The notes: a model not told the origin generated them from the sequence alone. 64,000 nucleotides of DNA from an uncultured Acidobacteriia bacterium (GCA_903923395.1 CAIXXM010000102.1:1-64000), one strand, 5' to 3'. Shown: positions 47,171 to 57,869, numbered from the stretch's first letter. A program made the numbers and translations.

Positions 47171-47395
47171 AACCTAAATCTACCATGAATTCGGTAACAC
47201 CTCCGCCATCTGACCTAACTCCAACCCATCCCGCCGCCCTGCGAACTGACCACACGGCCACAGGTCAACGAATCCCTGATTTCCACCGCCACCCCAACAT
47301 CTTGTGGATCTCCTGAGGAAAAGCCCGCCAGTAGTAGCTCGTGTACTTTACTTTCACAGAAAACACCTGTACTCTGAAAAAGCTCTCCCCCGAGC

Positions 47396-50300
47396 TTGTG
47401 TTCCCTGAGGTGTGCGTTGCTGAAGCTGAAAAAGGTCGAAGTACAGGGTTTTAAGTCGTTCTGCGACCGGACGGAATTGCGGTTCAATGGGGGCGGTATC
47501 GCGGCGATTGTCGGGCCAAACGGCTGCGGCAAGTCCAATTTGAGCGATGCTATCAGCTGGGTGCTCGGCGAACAATCCGCCAAGAGCCTCCGCGGCGCAC
47601 GCATGGAAGACGTCATCTTCGCGGGCACCAAATCCCGCAAGCCCGTCGGCATGGCCTCGGTCACCATGGTGCTCGTGGACCCCGGCACTCCGGAAACCCC
47701 GAAAGCCGAAGCCACCCAGCCGGAGCCGTCAGCAGCCGATCCAAACGCCCCCGAAGGCGAGGCTGCTGCCGCTTCCATTTCCGAAACTTCCGCGGAACCC
47801 TCCCCTGAGCCTTCCAAGGTCAAGGAAATCACCCCGCACTCCAAGCCCGGCGAAGTGACCATCACCCGCCGCCTCTTCCGTTCCGGCGAAAGCGAGTACC
47901 TCATTGATGGCCGCCAAGCCCGCCTGCGCGATATCCAGGATATCTTCATGGGCTCCGGACTCGGTCCGGAAAGCTACGCCATTATTGAACAGGGCCGCAT
48001 CGGCCAGATTCTCTCCTCCAAGCCGCAGGACCGCCGCGCCGTTATCGAAGAAGCTGCCGGCATCACCAAGTACAAAGCCCGCCGCCGTCTGGCCGAAGCC
48101 CGTCTCGAAGGTGCAAAGCAGAACCTCTCCCGCGTCTTTGACATCCTTGAAGAGGTCACCCGCCAGGTCAACTCCCTCAAGCGCCAGGCCGCGAAGGCCA
48201 AGCGCTACCAGGAACTGAAGTCCGACCTCGAAACACAGCTCCGCACCGTCCTCGCCGGGCGCCACGTCACGTTGAAAGACGAAGCCGACAAGGCCGCCGT
48301 CGCGCTCGAAGCCGCCACGGTCGAGTTGAAAGAAGCCACCGCGCTCGCACAGGAAAAGGACACAAACCGCCAGCAGACCCAGGAAGTTTTTTACGCGCTC
48401 GAAGCGAAGCTCACCGCTGCCCGCAAAGCCCTCTCTGAATTGAAGGTGGATGCCGAACGCACCAAGGGCCGGCTCGAATCGCAAGTCCGTGAAGCCGCTT
48501 CCATCGAACAGCGGATGACCCGCGCGGAGCACGAAGCCAATGACCTTGGCACGCGGCTCGAACAGAATGAGACCGAGCGCAAGACCCTGGCCGAATCCAT
48601 CGCGGAACTCGAACAGGAAATGCAGCAGGTGCGGGCGGCGCTGCTCGAAAAGAATCGCGTCCGTGACGCCCTCCAGAACCGTGTTCGGGATGCCGAGCGC
48701 ACCATGGAATCTTCGCGCTCGCATATCCTCCGTCTGATGGGTGAAGCCTCCACCATCCGCAACCAGATGGCACAGGCGGAAGCTTACCTCGCCAGCGTGG
48801 AGCGTGAACGCGCCCGCGTTGCCAAAGACGAAGAGTTAGGGGCCGCCGAAGTTGCCCGGCTCGCCGCCGTCAAGCAGGAGCTTTCTGACTCCATCCAGAA
48901 GCGTCAACTCGAAATTCAGACCGTCACCAAAGACCGCCGGGAGATGGAACAGGGCCTCGCGGAAAAGCGCCGCATGATGGCGGACCTGCGTGTCCAGGTC
49001 GATCAACTGCGTGCCGAATGCTCGCGTCTTCGTGCCAAGCGCGAATCGCTCGAAAACATGCTGTCTCACCACAGCTACACGGGCGAATCGACCAAGAAGC
49101 TCCTCGCAGCGCTCGAAAATGGCCGCGCCGGAGCTTTCAAGCCCGCCGGTGTTCTCGCCGATTTTGCCGACGTGGACCCCGCCTGGGAGCGCGGTGCTGA
49201 AGAATTCCTGCAGGAAGAACTCGAATACATCGTTGTCAAGAGCTGGGATCAAGCCGAACAGAGTATGAACCTGCTGCGCGCTGAACTCGAAGGCCGCGCG
49301 ACGTTCCTGGTGGAAAATGCGGTCGGGCAGAACACCCCCAACGCTGACCTTGGTCTGCCGCGCCTGGTCGATCACGTCACCTTCACCAACGGTCTCTCCG
49401 GACACGCGCGCACCTTGCTGCCCAAGATCAGCAACTGCTACCTGGCCACCGATGCCGAGCAGGCCCGCATCCTCGCCGAAGCCCACCCCGAACTCTACTT
49501 CCTGCTGCCCGATGGCCAGTGCTATCACGGCCGGATGCTCACCGGTGGACGGAAGAAGGCCAGCGGACCCCTCGTGCTGAAGCGCGAAATGCGGGAATTC
49601 GCCACCCAGCTGCAGAAGCAGGAGCAGAACCTGGCCGATAAGCTCGCCCAGCAGGAAGCGATTCAGCACGAAAGCCAGACTTTTGAGCAGGAACTCGAAC
49701 GCCTCCGCATGCTGCAGCAGGCCCGCGAGAAGGACGCCGTCGCTCTCGATTCCGACCTTCGCCGCGCCAGTGACGAAATCAACCGCGCCAACTCCCGCAT
49801 CTCCGTTTCGCGCCTGGAACTTGAGCGTCTGAAGCGCGAAGAGGAACGCACCCTGGACCGCCGAGCCCAGAATCTTGCCCTGGTGGAACAAAAAGAAGCC
49901 GAGCGTGCGGACCGCGAACAAGCCGTGGAAGCTCTGCGCGAACAGCTCGAAGCGGCTCAGGAAGAAGCCCGCACCAGCGGAGAAGACCACTCCGTACTGC
50001 GCGCCAAACTCGCTGCCGTGGAAGAGCGCCACCGCGGGGAACGCGCTGCCTTCGCGCGACTGGAAAACCAGTTCCGGGAAATGGCGCAGCGCCGCCAGAC
50101 CATCACCTCTGAAATCCAGCGCTGGGGTGAGAACCGCTCCCGCATCTTCACGGAAAATGTGGAGCTCGATCAGAAGGTCACCACCCTGCTCGGGCAGATC
50201 GAAGAGACGGATCGCGCCGTGATCGAACTCGCGCAGCAGGAGGCCGTCTACAAGGAGCAACTCGCTGCGTCCGATGTTGAACTGCGCGGCATCCGCACCC

Positions 50301-51127
50301 GCATCGAAACGGCACACGCCCGCCGCAGTGAGATTGAAGTGGACCTCACGCGCCGCCAGTCGGAACTTCAGTTCCTCGATGAAACCAGCCGCAAGGAACT
50401 GAATATTCCTGTGGCTGAACTGCCCGTGCCCGAAGACTTCTCGCCGGAAGTCCTGGCCGCTGCGGAATCCGGCTATCACGATACCCGGACCAAGATCGAG
50501 CACCTCGGCGCTGTGAACCCCACGGCATACGAAGAGTTCGAAGAAGCCTCGCAGCGCCAGGAATTCCTCACCGCGCAACGGCAAGATTTGATCGATTCCA
50601 TCCGCGACACAGAGAAGGCGATCCAGGAAATCGACGAGATCTCGAAGGTGAAGTTCTCGGATGCCTTCCACGCCATCAATGAATACTTCAAGGTCGGTTT
50701 CCAGACCCTGTTTGGCGGCGGGCACGGCGAGATGCGCCTCACCGACGAGACGAACATCAATGACAGCGGGATCGACATCATCGCCTCGCCGCCGGGCAAG
50801 CGTCTGCAGAATGTTCTGCTGCTTTCGGGCGGTGAGAAGGCACTTGCGGCGCTGTCGCTTCTGATGGCGGTCTTCAAATACCAGCCCAGCCCGTTCTGCG
50901 TGCTGGACGAAGTGGATGCACCGCTCGACGAAGCCAACATCGGCCGCCTCACAAAGCTCCTGCAGGAGATGTCGGTCGACACCCAGTTCATCGTGATCAC
51001 GCACTCCAAGAAGACCATGGAGTCGGCGCAGGCGATGTATGGCGTGACGATGCAGGAACAGGGCGTCTCAAAGCTGGTGAGCGTCCGCTTCCAGCACTCC
51101 GGCCAAAGTGCTGGTGCCGCCGCCTAG
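47396..51127 (+). CDS. smc: Chromosome segregation protein SMC (start probably TTG at about 47417)
   Basis: 'LKLKKVEVQGFKSFCDRTELRF', Walker A 'VGPNGCGKSNLSDAISWVLGEQS', coiled coil, 'LLLSGGEKALAALSLLMAVF', 'FCVLDEVDAPLDEANI'. Confidence 0.95.
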   Translation: MCSLRCALLKLKKVEVQGFKSFCDRTELRFNGGGIAAIVGPNGCGKSNLSDAISWVLGEQSAKSLRGARMEDVIFAGTKSRKPVGMASVTMVLVDPGTPETPKAEATQPEPSAADPNAPEGEAAAASISETSAEPSPEPSKVKEITPHSKPGEVTITRRLFRSGESEYLIDGRQARLRDIQDIFMGSGLGPESYAIIEQGRIGQILSSKPQDRRAVIEEAAGITKYKARRRLAEARLEGAKQNLSRVFDILEEVTRQVNSLKRQAAKAKRYQELKSDLETQLRTVLAGRHVTLKDEADKAAVALEAATVELKEATALAQEKDTNRQQTQEVFYALEAKLTAARKALSELKVDAERTKGRLESQVREAASIEQRMTRAEHEANDLGTRLEQNETERKTLAESIAELEQEMQQVRAALLEKNRVRDALQNRVRDAERTMESSRSHILRLMGEASTIRNQMAQAEAYLASVERERARVAKDEELGAAEVARLAAVKQELSDSIQKRQLEIQTVTKDRREMEQGLAEKRRMMADLRVQVDQLRAECSRLRAKRESLENMLSHHSYTGESTKKLLAALENGRAGAFKPAGVLADFADVDPAWERGAEEFLQEELEYIVVKSWDQAEQSMNLLRAELEGRATFLVENAVGQNTPNADLGLPRLVDHVTFTNGLSGHARTLLPKISNCYLATDAEQARILAEAHPELYFLLPDGQCYHGRMLTGGRKKASGPLVLKREMREFATQLQKQEQNLADKLAQQEAIQHESQTFEQELERLRMLQQAREKDAVALDSDLRRASDEINRANSRISVSRLELERLKREEERTLDRRAQNLALVEQKEAERADREQAVEALREQLEAAQEEARTSGEDHSVLRAKLAAVEERHRGERAAFARLENQFREMAQRRQTITSEIQRWGENRSRIFTENVELDQKVTTLLGQIEETDRAVIELAQQEAVYKEQLAASDVELRGIRTRIETAHARRSEIEVDLTRRQSELQFLDETSRKELNIPVAELPVPEDFSPEVLAAAESGYHDTRTKIEHLGAVNPTAYEEFEEASQRQEFLTAQRQDLIDSIRDTEKAIQEIDEISKVKFSDAFHAINEYFKVGFQTLFGGGHGEMRLTDETNINDSGIDIIASPPGKRLQNVLLLSGGEKALAALSLLMAVFKYQPSPFCVLDEVDAPLDEANIGRLTKLLQEMSVDTQFIVITHSKKTMESAQAMYGVTMQEQGVSKLVSVRFQHSGQSAGAAA

Positions 51128-51225
51128 CGCTACTGCCTGAATATGGCGGGAACTACCCCCTGATTCGACCGGCCTATCTCTTTGGAAATATTGACCAAAG
51201 TCGAGAAAAACCGTAGTCTCGGGGG

Positions 51226-53733
51226 GTGAGTACTTGGCAACGCTATACGTCCTACCTTCGCGTATGGCTGGCCGCAACTTGTTTGAGTGAACGGCGCGCT
51301 ATTGTCACGTTGTTGGCTGGGTGCATGCTGACTCTGCTGGCCGCGGGGTCGGGCCGGTATTGGCTTCGGCGCCAGGCTGGAGAGCAGTTTCGCATGGAAG
51401 CGGAAAGCCGTATCGGTGCTGCGCAACGCGAAATTGAAGCTAACTTTGGGGTGCTGCGTCTGTTGCGGGGCTTTGCGGAGAGCAACCCCGTCATCACCAG
51501 AGATTCCTTCGAGCACTTTGCCGAACGCGCCATGGAAACCTATCCGACGGTGCGCGCTCTCGAATGGGTTCCCCGTATCTCCACGGTGCAGCGGGAAGCT
51601 TTTGAGCAAGCACTCACCAGTCACTACGGCAAAGCTAAGCAGATCATGCAGGGAAGGCCGGGCCAGAGTCTCCGCCGCGCAGAGGTACAGCCGGAGCATT
51701 ACGCGGTCGAGTTTGTTCATCCCCTTTTGTCCGAAAATGATCCAGCGATCGGTTTTGACATGTTGCAGAACCGTGCCACCCGCACCGCCTCTCTGCGGGC
51801 GGTGGAAAGCGGGGCCATTGCGGCGACTGGCCGGTTGCGGTTGCTGGAAACTACGGTGGATCGTTATGGCATCACCGCCTTTCTACCCGTCTATGACGAG
51901 GACGACACAGGACAGCCGGAGGAGTGGCGCAGCCGCCACTGCCGCGGACTGGTGATGTGTATCTTCCAACTCGGTGATGTTCTTCGCCGCGGTCTGGAGC
52001 ACAACGGCAGAGCCCCGATTCAATTCGCATTCTTCGATCTCTCGGCTCCGCCGGGGAGCCAGTTCCTATACATGGGAAAAAGTAGTGTTTCGGGGTCCAG
52101 TACGGAGCCTCCTTCGCCGACAGCTTTGCCTGTCGCACAATTCAGACAAACCACGGCAATGAGTGTCGGTGGACGGAAATGGCTCGTGGTCTCTGTGCCT
52201 GAGTCGGGGCATCCAGCCAGAGACGGCACTATATTTGGTTTTGTCGTGCTGGTTCTGGGCTTCGCATTTTCCTCGGCTGCAGCTTTTTATGTGGCAGCAC
52301 AACTCCGCCATGCGCGACAACTGGCCGTCGCCAATTTGGGTTTGCGCAAAGAGATTCAGAGCAGGCAAAAGGTGGAGTCCGAGCTGGCCCAGATGGCTTA
52401 TCACGATGCGCTGACCGGCCTGGCGAACCGGCGCAGGTTTGCCGATGTCATGGACGAAGCCATTGCGGCTTCCGCTGGACGGATTATCGCTCTGGTTTAT
52501 CTGGATTTGGATGGCTTCAAGTTGATCAATGACACTCTGGGCCACGGTGTTGGCGATTCCGTGCTCTGCGAAGTATCCCGGCGTCTTGCGGGCCTGCTTG
52601 GTCCAGGAGATCTGATTGCCCGGACTGGTGGCGATGAATTCAACATCCTGCTGCGCAATCCAAAGACAGTGGATGCCGCCGAAGAAACCGCCGCGCGGCT
52701 GCTGAAAGCCGTGGAACAGCCGTTACATCTGCTGGGGCACAAGCTGACCGTTTCCGGGAGTTTGGGCATCAGCTTGTATCCCGAAGACGGCTGCAATTAT
52801 GAGGAACTGAGTACCGCCGCTGACGATGCGATGTACCGCTCGAAGAGTCTTGGCAAGAACCGCGTCCAGCGTTACAACCGGCTTCACTCCGAAGGAACGT
52901 GCCAGAACCGCAGTCTGGCTCTGGATCTGCACACCGCCATTGAGCGGCATGAACTGTGCCTGTTCTATCAGCCGCTGGTCAACCCTTCAGACCCGGTGAA
53001 CATCCGCTTCGAAGCCCTGATCCGCTGGCAGCACCCTGAGCATGGGCTGTTGTCCCCCGGACAGTTTTTAGGCCTGGCGGAGGAAGCTGGCCTGACCTCG
53101 GTGCTCGGCGACTGGGTCCTGCGGGAGGCAACCACGCACGCGCAGGGCTGGCAGTCCTTGACGCACGGCTTCGGGGCTGGCATCTCTGTGAATGTTTCGC
53201 CCATGCATTTCTCGCGGCCAAACTTTGTCGAGTCCATCCGGGACACACTGCAGGCATCCGGTCTCGATGCGCACCTGCTGGAGATCGAAGTGACGGAATC
53301 GAGTTTGTTGAGCAGTTTCGATGATGCAAGAAGCAAGTTTGAGCGCTTGCGGTACTTCGGCGTCACGGTTTCGCTCGATGACTTTGGCACAGGTTATTCC
53401 GCGCTGAGTTATCTCCCGAACCTGCCGGTTGACACGCTGAAAATTGACCGCAGCTTTGTCACTGGCCTGGAGCGTCACGCCGGTGCGGTCTCCCTGCTGG
53501 AGTCGCTAATTGGTCTGGCAAAAAAACAGAAACTGCGGGTTGTGGTGGAGGGCATTGAAACTGTCCGGCAGATGGCGATTGTCCGGGGCATGCATGCGGA
53601 TGAACTGCAGGGCTATTTGCTGGGGCGGCCCATGCCCGAACCGGCGGTCCGGCGTTTTCTGGAGACATGGCACCGCAACCGGCAGACTGGTGCAAAGATG
53701 GAAGACCGGCTGGCCGTGTATCCCGCGGCCTAG
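51226..53733 (+). CDS. CHASE-GGDEF-EAL c-di-GMP turnover protein
   Basis: 835 aa; CHASE-like periplasmic domain 'YPTVRALEWVPRIS', GGDEF 'RTGGDEFNILLRN', EAL 'FEALIRWQHPEHGLLSPGQFLGLAEE'. Confidence 0.93.
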   Translation: MSTWQRYTSYLRVWLAATCLSERRAIVTLLAGCMLTLLAAGSGRYWLRRQAGEQFRMEAESRIGAAQREIEANFGVLRLLRGFAESNPVITRDSFEHFAERAMETYPTVRALEWVPRISTVQREAFEQALTSHYGKAKQIMQGRPGQSLRRAEVQPEHYAVEFVHPLLSENDPAIGFDMLQNRATRTASLRAVESGAIAATGRLRLLETTVDRYGITAFLPVYDEDDTGQPEEWRSRHCRGLVMCIFQLGDVLRRGLEHNGRAPIQFAFFDLSAPPGSQFLYMGKSSVSGSSTEPPSPTALPVAQFRQTTAMSVGGRKWLVVSVPESGHPARDGTIFGFVVLVLGFAFSSAAAFYVAAQLRHARQLAVANLGLRKEIQSRQKVESELAQMAYHDALTGLANRRRFADVMDEAIAASAGRIIALVYLDLDGFKLINDTLGHGVGDSVLCEVSRRLAGLLGPGDLIARTGGDEFNILLRNPKTVDAAEETAARLLKAVEQPLHLLGHKLTVSGSLGISLYPEDGCNYEELSTAADDAMYRSKSLGKNRVQRYNRLHSEGTCQNRSLALDLHTAIERHELCLFYQPLVNPSDPVNIRFEALIRWQHPEHGLLSPGQFLGLAEEAGLTSVLGDWVLREATTHAQGWQSLTHGFGAGISVNVSPMHFSRPNFVESIRDTLQASGLDAHLLEIEVTESSLLSSFDDARSKFERLRYFGVTVSLDDFGTGYSALSYLPNLPVDTLKIDRSFVTGLERHAGAVSLLESLIGLAKKQKLRVVVEGIETVRQMAIVRGMHADELQGYLLGRPMPEPAVRRFLETWHRNRQTGAKMEDRLAVYPAA

Positions 53734-55640
53734 GAGACGCTGATCCGGTTGCGTCCCAGATTCTTGGCCGTGTAAAGCGCGGCGTCGGCGTTTTCCAGTA
53801 ACTCCTGGCTCGTGCCATCGCGCGCCGTTTCTGCGACTCCGAACGTTGCCGTCACGGTGAAGGGCGAACCAGCACCCAAGCCGAATGCCAGCGTTGTGAG
53901 GCGGGTTCGTACACGGTCCGCAACCGCTGCTGCTTCGCTTCGGTCGGCACCCACCAGGATCATGCAGAACTCATCACCGCCCAAGCGGCCCGCAATATCG
54001 CCGGCGCGCATCTCACTGCGGATGATATTGCCCACGGTTTGCAGCACTTCATCGCCCGCCCCGTGGCCATGCCTATCGTTGATGGACTTGAAGTGGTCCA
54101 CGTCCATGATGCAGGCCGAAAGCGTGGAGTGCTCAATGCTGACCCGCCGCAGGGCGGAATTCAACTTGGTGAAGAAGTGGTGGCGGTTTGCGAGTCCGGT
54201 CAGCGCGTCGTAATTCGCCTGATACTCCAACTGTTCCTGGACGGATTTCCGCTGGGTCACATCCTGCGCAATTCCGACGATCTGTTTGACGTAACCATCC
54301 GCGCCGCGTTCGAAAGGAGTGTCCCGCGATGCCAGCCACAACCAGCGCCCGTCGGCATGGCGCGCCCGGAATTCCACCCGGTAGACCTCACCGTCGCTCG
54401 CCCGTTTGAGGGAAGCATGGTGGTGCGCCATCACCTCAATGTCATCGGGGTGAATAATCACCTCCATGAGGTTGGCCAGATTCAGCAGATCTTCTTCCCG
54501 ATAACCCAGCACCGCGTACATTTCGCGGTTCACAAACACATTCAGCTTCTGCTCCATGTCATAGACATAGAGAATGCCGGGGGTGGTTGCCGCGATGCGC
54601 TCCACGAAGGCCCGGGACCTTTCCAGTTCCTGCTCCGCGCGCTTGCGTTCCGTGATATCGCGGGCGATCGACTGGAAGCCCGTGATCTTGCCGCCATCGA
54701 AAATGAGCTGCACGTTTTGCCCGAGCCACCGTTCCCGGCCGTGACCATCGACGATGGGGAACTCATAGTAAGTGTGCTTCTTTCGACGAACGAACTGCCG
54801 CAGGTAGAAGCGCTCGGCGTCGCGGCGTTTGTCGTGGCGGATCAGTTTGAGATAGGAGCGTCCCAGGATCTCTGTTTCCGAAAGATGGAGCGTCGACAGA
54901 GCGGTCCGGTTGCAGAAGATGAAGCGGCCAACTTCGTCAGTTTGGTAGATAATATCGCCGGCGTCATCCACCACCTGCCGGTATTGCTGATCCCGGAGCA
55001 TCAGGGCCCGTTCTGCTGCACTGCGCTGCTGGCTGTCCGCGGCGGAGCGCCAGAAGGCAAACACGATGACCAGGCAGGAGGCGAAGGAGACTCCAGCAAA
55101 GAGGTAACGGGTCCTTTTGGCAGCCAGCGTCTGATCGTCCGAGCGGACTTGCAGCAGCCGGAACTGTTCGCTGCGGATGGCCCGTGCGGCAGTATCAATA
55201 TCCGCGACCATGGCCGAGCGCTCGTAGGTGTCAATTGCGGCACGAACGGAAGCCGGAGTGGCAGCAGTCGCATTCTGCGAGAAAACTTCGTACTCGCGGT
55301 CGATGAGGCGCCGCAGTTCGGTGACGCGGAATTGTTCCTGGGGGGAATCGGCGAGTTGCTGGCTGAGACGGTCGGCGCGGACTCTGGCACCGTCCAGTTC
55401 TTCCCAGGTGCGGGCGATGTGCCTTTGATCCCCGTCCACCAGGAAGAGGCGCGACTGTTCCACCGCATCGCGGGCATGCAGTGACAGTGCATCGAGCGTC
55501 CCGATGATCTCGTGACTTTTTGAGATCCAGGAGACGCTCTGTTCCCAGACTATTGTCTGGAAGATAGCGGCAATGCTGACGCCGAGCAGGGTGAAGAAGC
55601 CGATTGCAAACCCTGCCCGGACCTTTGTGAGAAAGGTCAC
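53730..55640 (-). CDS. Diguanylate cyclase with PAS domains and N-terminal sensor
   Basis: 636 aa; 'GRLGGDEFCMILVG', PAS 'VDDAGDIIYQTDEVGRFIFCNRTAL', PAC 'FQSIARDITERKRAEQEL'. Confidence 0.93.
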   Translation of the reverse strand: MTFLTKVRAGFAIGFFTLLGVSIAAIFQTIVWEQSVSWISKSHEIIGTLDALSLHARDAVEQSRLFLVDGDQRHIARTWEELDGARVRADRLSQQLADSPQEQFRVTELRRLIDREYEVFSQNATAATPASVRAAIDTYERSAMVADIDTAARAIRSEQFRLLQVRSDDQTLAAKRTRYLFAGVSFASCLVIVFAFWRSAADSQQRSAAERALMLRDQQYRQVVDDAGDIIYQTDEVGRFIFCNRTALSTLHLSETEILGRSYLKLIRHDKRRDAERFYLRQFVRRKKHTYYEFPIVDGHGRERWLGQNVQLIFDGGKITGFQSIARDITERKRAEQELERSRAFVERIAATTPGILYVYDMEQKLNVFVNREMYAVLGYREEDLLNLANLMEVIIHPDDIEVMAHHHASLKRASDGEVYRVEFRARHADGRWLWLASRDTPFERGADGYVKQIVGIAQDVTQRKSVQEQLEYQANYDALTGLANRHHFFTKLNSALRRVSIEHSTLSACIMDVDHFKSINDRHGHGAGDEVLQTVGNIIRSEMRAGDIAGRLGGDEFCMILVGADRSEAAAVADRVRTRLTTLAFGLGAGSPFTVTATFGVAETARDGTSQELLENADAALYTAKNLGRNRISVS

Positions 55641-55697
55641 TTGCCCTTATTGTGTACCCGAAAGTACCAAAAGAACAAGTAACCGTTTAAATGTTCG

Positions 55698-57869
55698 CTA
55701 TTCCGCTGCTCCGGCTGCCGCTTTCGGGGCCGGAAGGATCATGATTTCCGTGCGCGGGAAGGCGAATTTCCTGCCGTTTTCATCAATGATGTTGATCTGG
55801 CAGGTGTACTTTCCGGGGGCAACACCGGCGAGCGGTGCCTGGAACTTGAGCGGCAGAGTGGCACCGCGCTTGGTCAGATAGTCATTGATGCGGACCGGTG
55901 CGGATTCGAAGCTCTTGGTGCGACCGCGGAAGAGGCTGAGGGTTGCGGAAACGCTGGGCTTCTTGTCGGTGCCGTCGAGAGCCGGGTCATAGACCTCAAC
56001 ATAGACGTAGAGGTTCTGGTCGCGGCGGAAGACTTTGGTGATGCTGGGGACGAGCTTCTGGCCATCCTGCACCAGAGGATCGGCTTCGATCACCTTCTTC
56101 TTATTGTCGGCGGAAGCGATGGCGGAGTTGACGGGCGAGCGCTGGGAACTCCAAATCACGGAGCTGATCTTCAGTCCGGCCTGGGCAGGCCCAACGAGAT
56201 CCGGCACCTCGAACTTGGATTCAAAGGTTCCCATCTTGCCGGACTGGTTTTCGCGGGAGAGGAACTTCAGCGTGTACTTGCCGGGGGGCAGAACGAAGCC
56301 GGCGTTGTACTGCAAAGAGCGGCTGGCCAACTGGGCGGCGGTTTCTTCCTTCAGCTTGACGGGGATGCCATCACGCAGCGCACCGGCGAGTTTCCCCTTT
56401 GCGTCGCGGATCTGGCCGATGAATTCGAACTCAGTGGATTCGGCTCCCTTCTTCTTTGCGAGGGCGATTTCCGAACCGGGGATCTTCACAGAAACCGGAA
56501 CGTAGTATTGGTCTTTGCTGAGGCGGAAGTAGTCGGTTTCGACGGCGAGAGGCAGGTCGGTGACGGGGTCGCCGAGCATGAGGGCTTCCTGCAACTGGCT
56601 TTCCTTGTCAGCAGCGGTGAACTTGGAGAAGCTCTTCTGGGCGTAGTAGCCGCTGCGGTATTCCAACTTGGCCTGCAGACTCTTGTTGGCGAGGGCCACT
56701 TGCACACGGCGGAATTTGCCATCGTTCGCGCCATTGGTGCTGTAGTAGCCGACGATGTAGTAGCTGTCGACGTCGTCACGGGCTTTGGAAAGACCGAGCG
56801 AGAGATCGTTGTCATCGAGGAACACCTTGCCGCCGGTGTCCGCCGCGAGGGTGACGAGTGTATCCTGCTGGTTTTCAATGCCGGCGCGGAGGCTGGTCTG
56901 GCGGCCGCCGGTGAGCATGCTGCCGGCGCGGGAGGAGGCTTGGTTGGCGTTGCCGCCAGGTGCGGTGGCGATCAAACCGCGGGCATCAATGGGATAAAAG
57001 GCGACATTGGCGCGGACTGCGGCAGCGGTGGTGCTGCGCAACTGGGCCTGATTTTCCATGCCCTGCTTGGAGATGCCGCTGGAGAAATAGACGAGAGCCT
57101 TCTTTTCGGGCAGGGAACCGAGCATTTTGACGGCGGATTCGAGAGCAGCCAGTTTGCGGTCCGTATTGAAGATGTTGAATTCGGTTTCGTCGGCGTTGAA
57201 GGCGGTGCCGTTGTCTTCGCCGTTGGTATCGTCACCGTCGCTGCCATCCACCGCGAGTGCGGCACCTTCGCCGATCTTGAAGCTCTTGACGACTTCTTCC
57301 AGGCGGTCTTTGTCGTCGGTGAAGTCCTGTTCAACTTTGAGGACGGAGGCGAAGCTGAAGATGGAGACCAGGTCGGCGGGCTTCAACTGCTCATGGATGA
57401 ACTTGGTGGCGGAGTCAATCACGCGCGCCTGTTCGGGAATGTCCATGGAGGTCATGTCAAAGAGCATGACGACGAGGCGGCGGTCCTGATAGCGGATGGC
57501 ACCGGTGGCTGCGGGTTTCGCGGCGGGCTTGGCTTCGGCTGGTGAGGCGGCCTTTTTGTCCGCCACGACGGCGGTCTTGTCGGCAGCTACGCGGGGGGGC
57601 GGAGGCGCGTCATCGCCCAGTTTCTGGAATTCGAAGACGCCCACGGTCTGGGGCTTCCCGTCTTCCAGAATGACGAAGTCTTCCTTCTTGAGTCCGGTGA
57701 TGACCTTGCCAGCTTTGTCCTTGACGGAGATGTCGAGGATGACGAGGTTCGATTCGGATTTGAACTGGGCGTCCATCTTCGGCGTGGGGATTCCGCTGAA
57801 GAGCATGGCCGCGCAGAGACCCGCGCGCAGAGTTTTGTTGACGGCTGGAATCGAAAAGAATCGGCGCAT
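55698..57869 (-). CDS. VWFA-related acidobacterial domain protein (TIGR03436-like)
   Basis: 723 aa; 'LVILDISVKDKAGKVITGLKKEDFVILEDGKPQTVGVFEFQKL', 'RLVVMLFDMTSMDIPEQARV', 'YYIVGYYSTNGANDGKFRRVQV'. Confidence 0.85.
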   Translation of the reverse strand: MRRFFSIPAVNKTLRAGLCAAMLFSGIPTPKMDAQFKSESNLVILDISVKDKAGKVITGLKKEDFVILEDGKPQTVGVFEFQKLGDDAPPPPRVAADKTAVVADKKAASPAEAKPAAKPAATGAIRYQDRRLVVMLFDMTSMDIPEQARVIDSATKFIHEQLKPADLVSIFSFASVLKVEQDFTDDKDRLEEVVKSFKIGEGAALAVDGSDGDDTNGEDNGTAFNADETEFNIFNTDRKLAALESAVKMLGSLPEKKALVYFSSGISKQGMENQAQLRSTTAAAVRANVAFYPIDARGLIATAPGGNANQASSRAGSMLTGGRQTSLRAGIENQQDTLVTLAADTGGKVFLDDNDLSLGLSKARDDVDSYYIVGYYSTNGANDGKFRRVQVALANKSLQAKLEYRSGYYAQKSFSKFTAADKESQLQEALMLGDPVTDLPLAVETDYFRLSKDQYYVPVSVKIPGSEIALAKKKGAESTEFEFIGQIRDAKGKLAGALRDGIPVKLKEETAAQLASRSLQYNAGFVLPPGKYTLKFLSRENQSGKMGTFESKFEVPDLVGPAQAGLKISSVIWSSQRSPVNSAIASADNKKKVIEADPLVQDGQKLVPSITKVFRRDQNLYVYVEVYDPALDGTDKKPSVSATLSLFRGRTKSFESAPVRINDYLTKRGATLPLKFQAPLAGVAPGKYTCQINIIDENGRKFAFPRTEIMILPAPKAAAGAAE

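Noticed and set aside
48836-51004. 722-aa minus-strand ORF antisense to smc
   Set aside because: Shadow ORF of a high-GC coding frame; smc on the plus strand has unambiguous motifs.
54039-55484. 481-aa plus ORF antisense to the diguanylate cyclase
   Set aside because: Shadow ORF; the opposite strand has clear PAS/GGDEF motifs.
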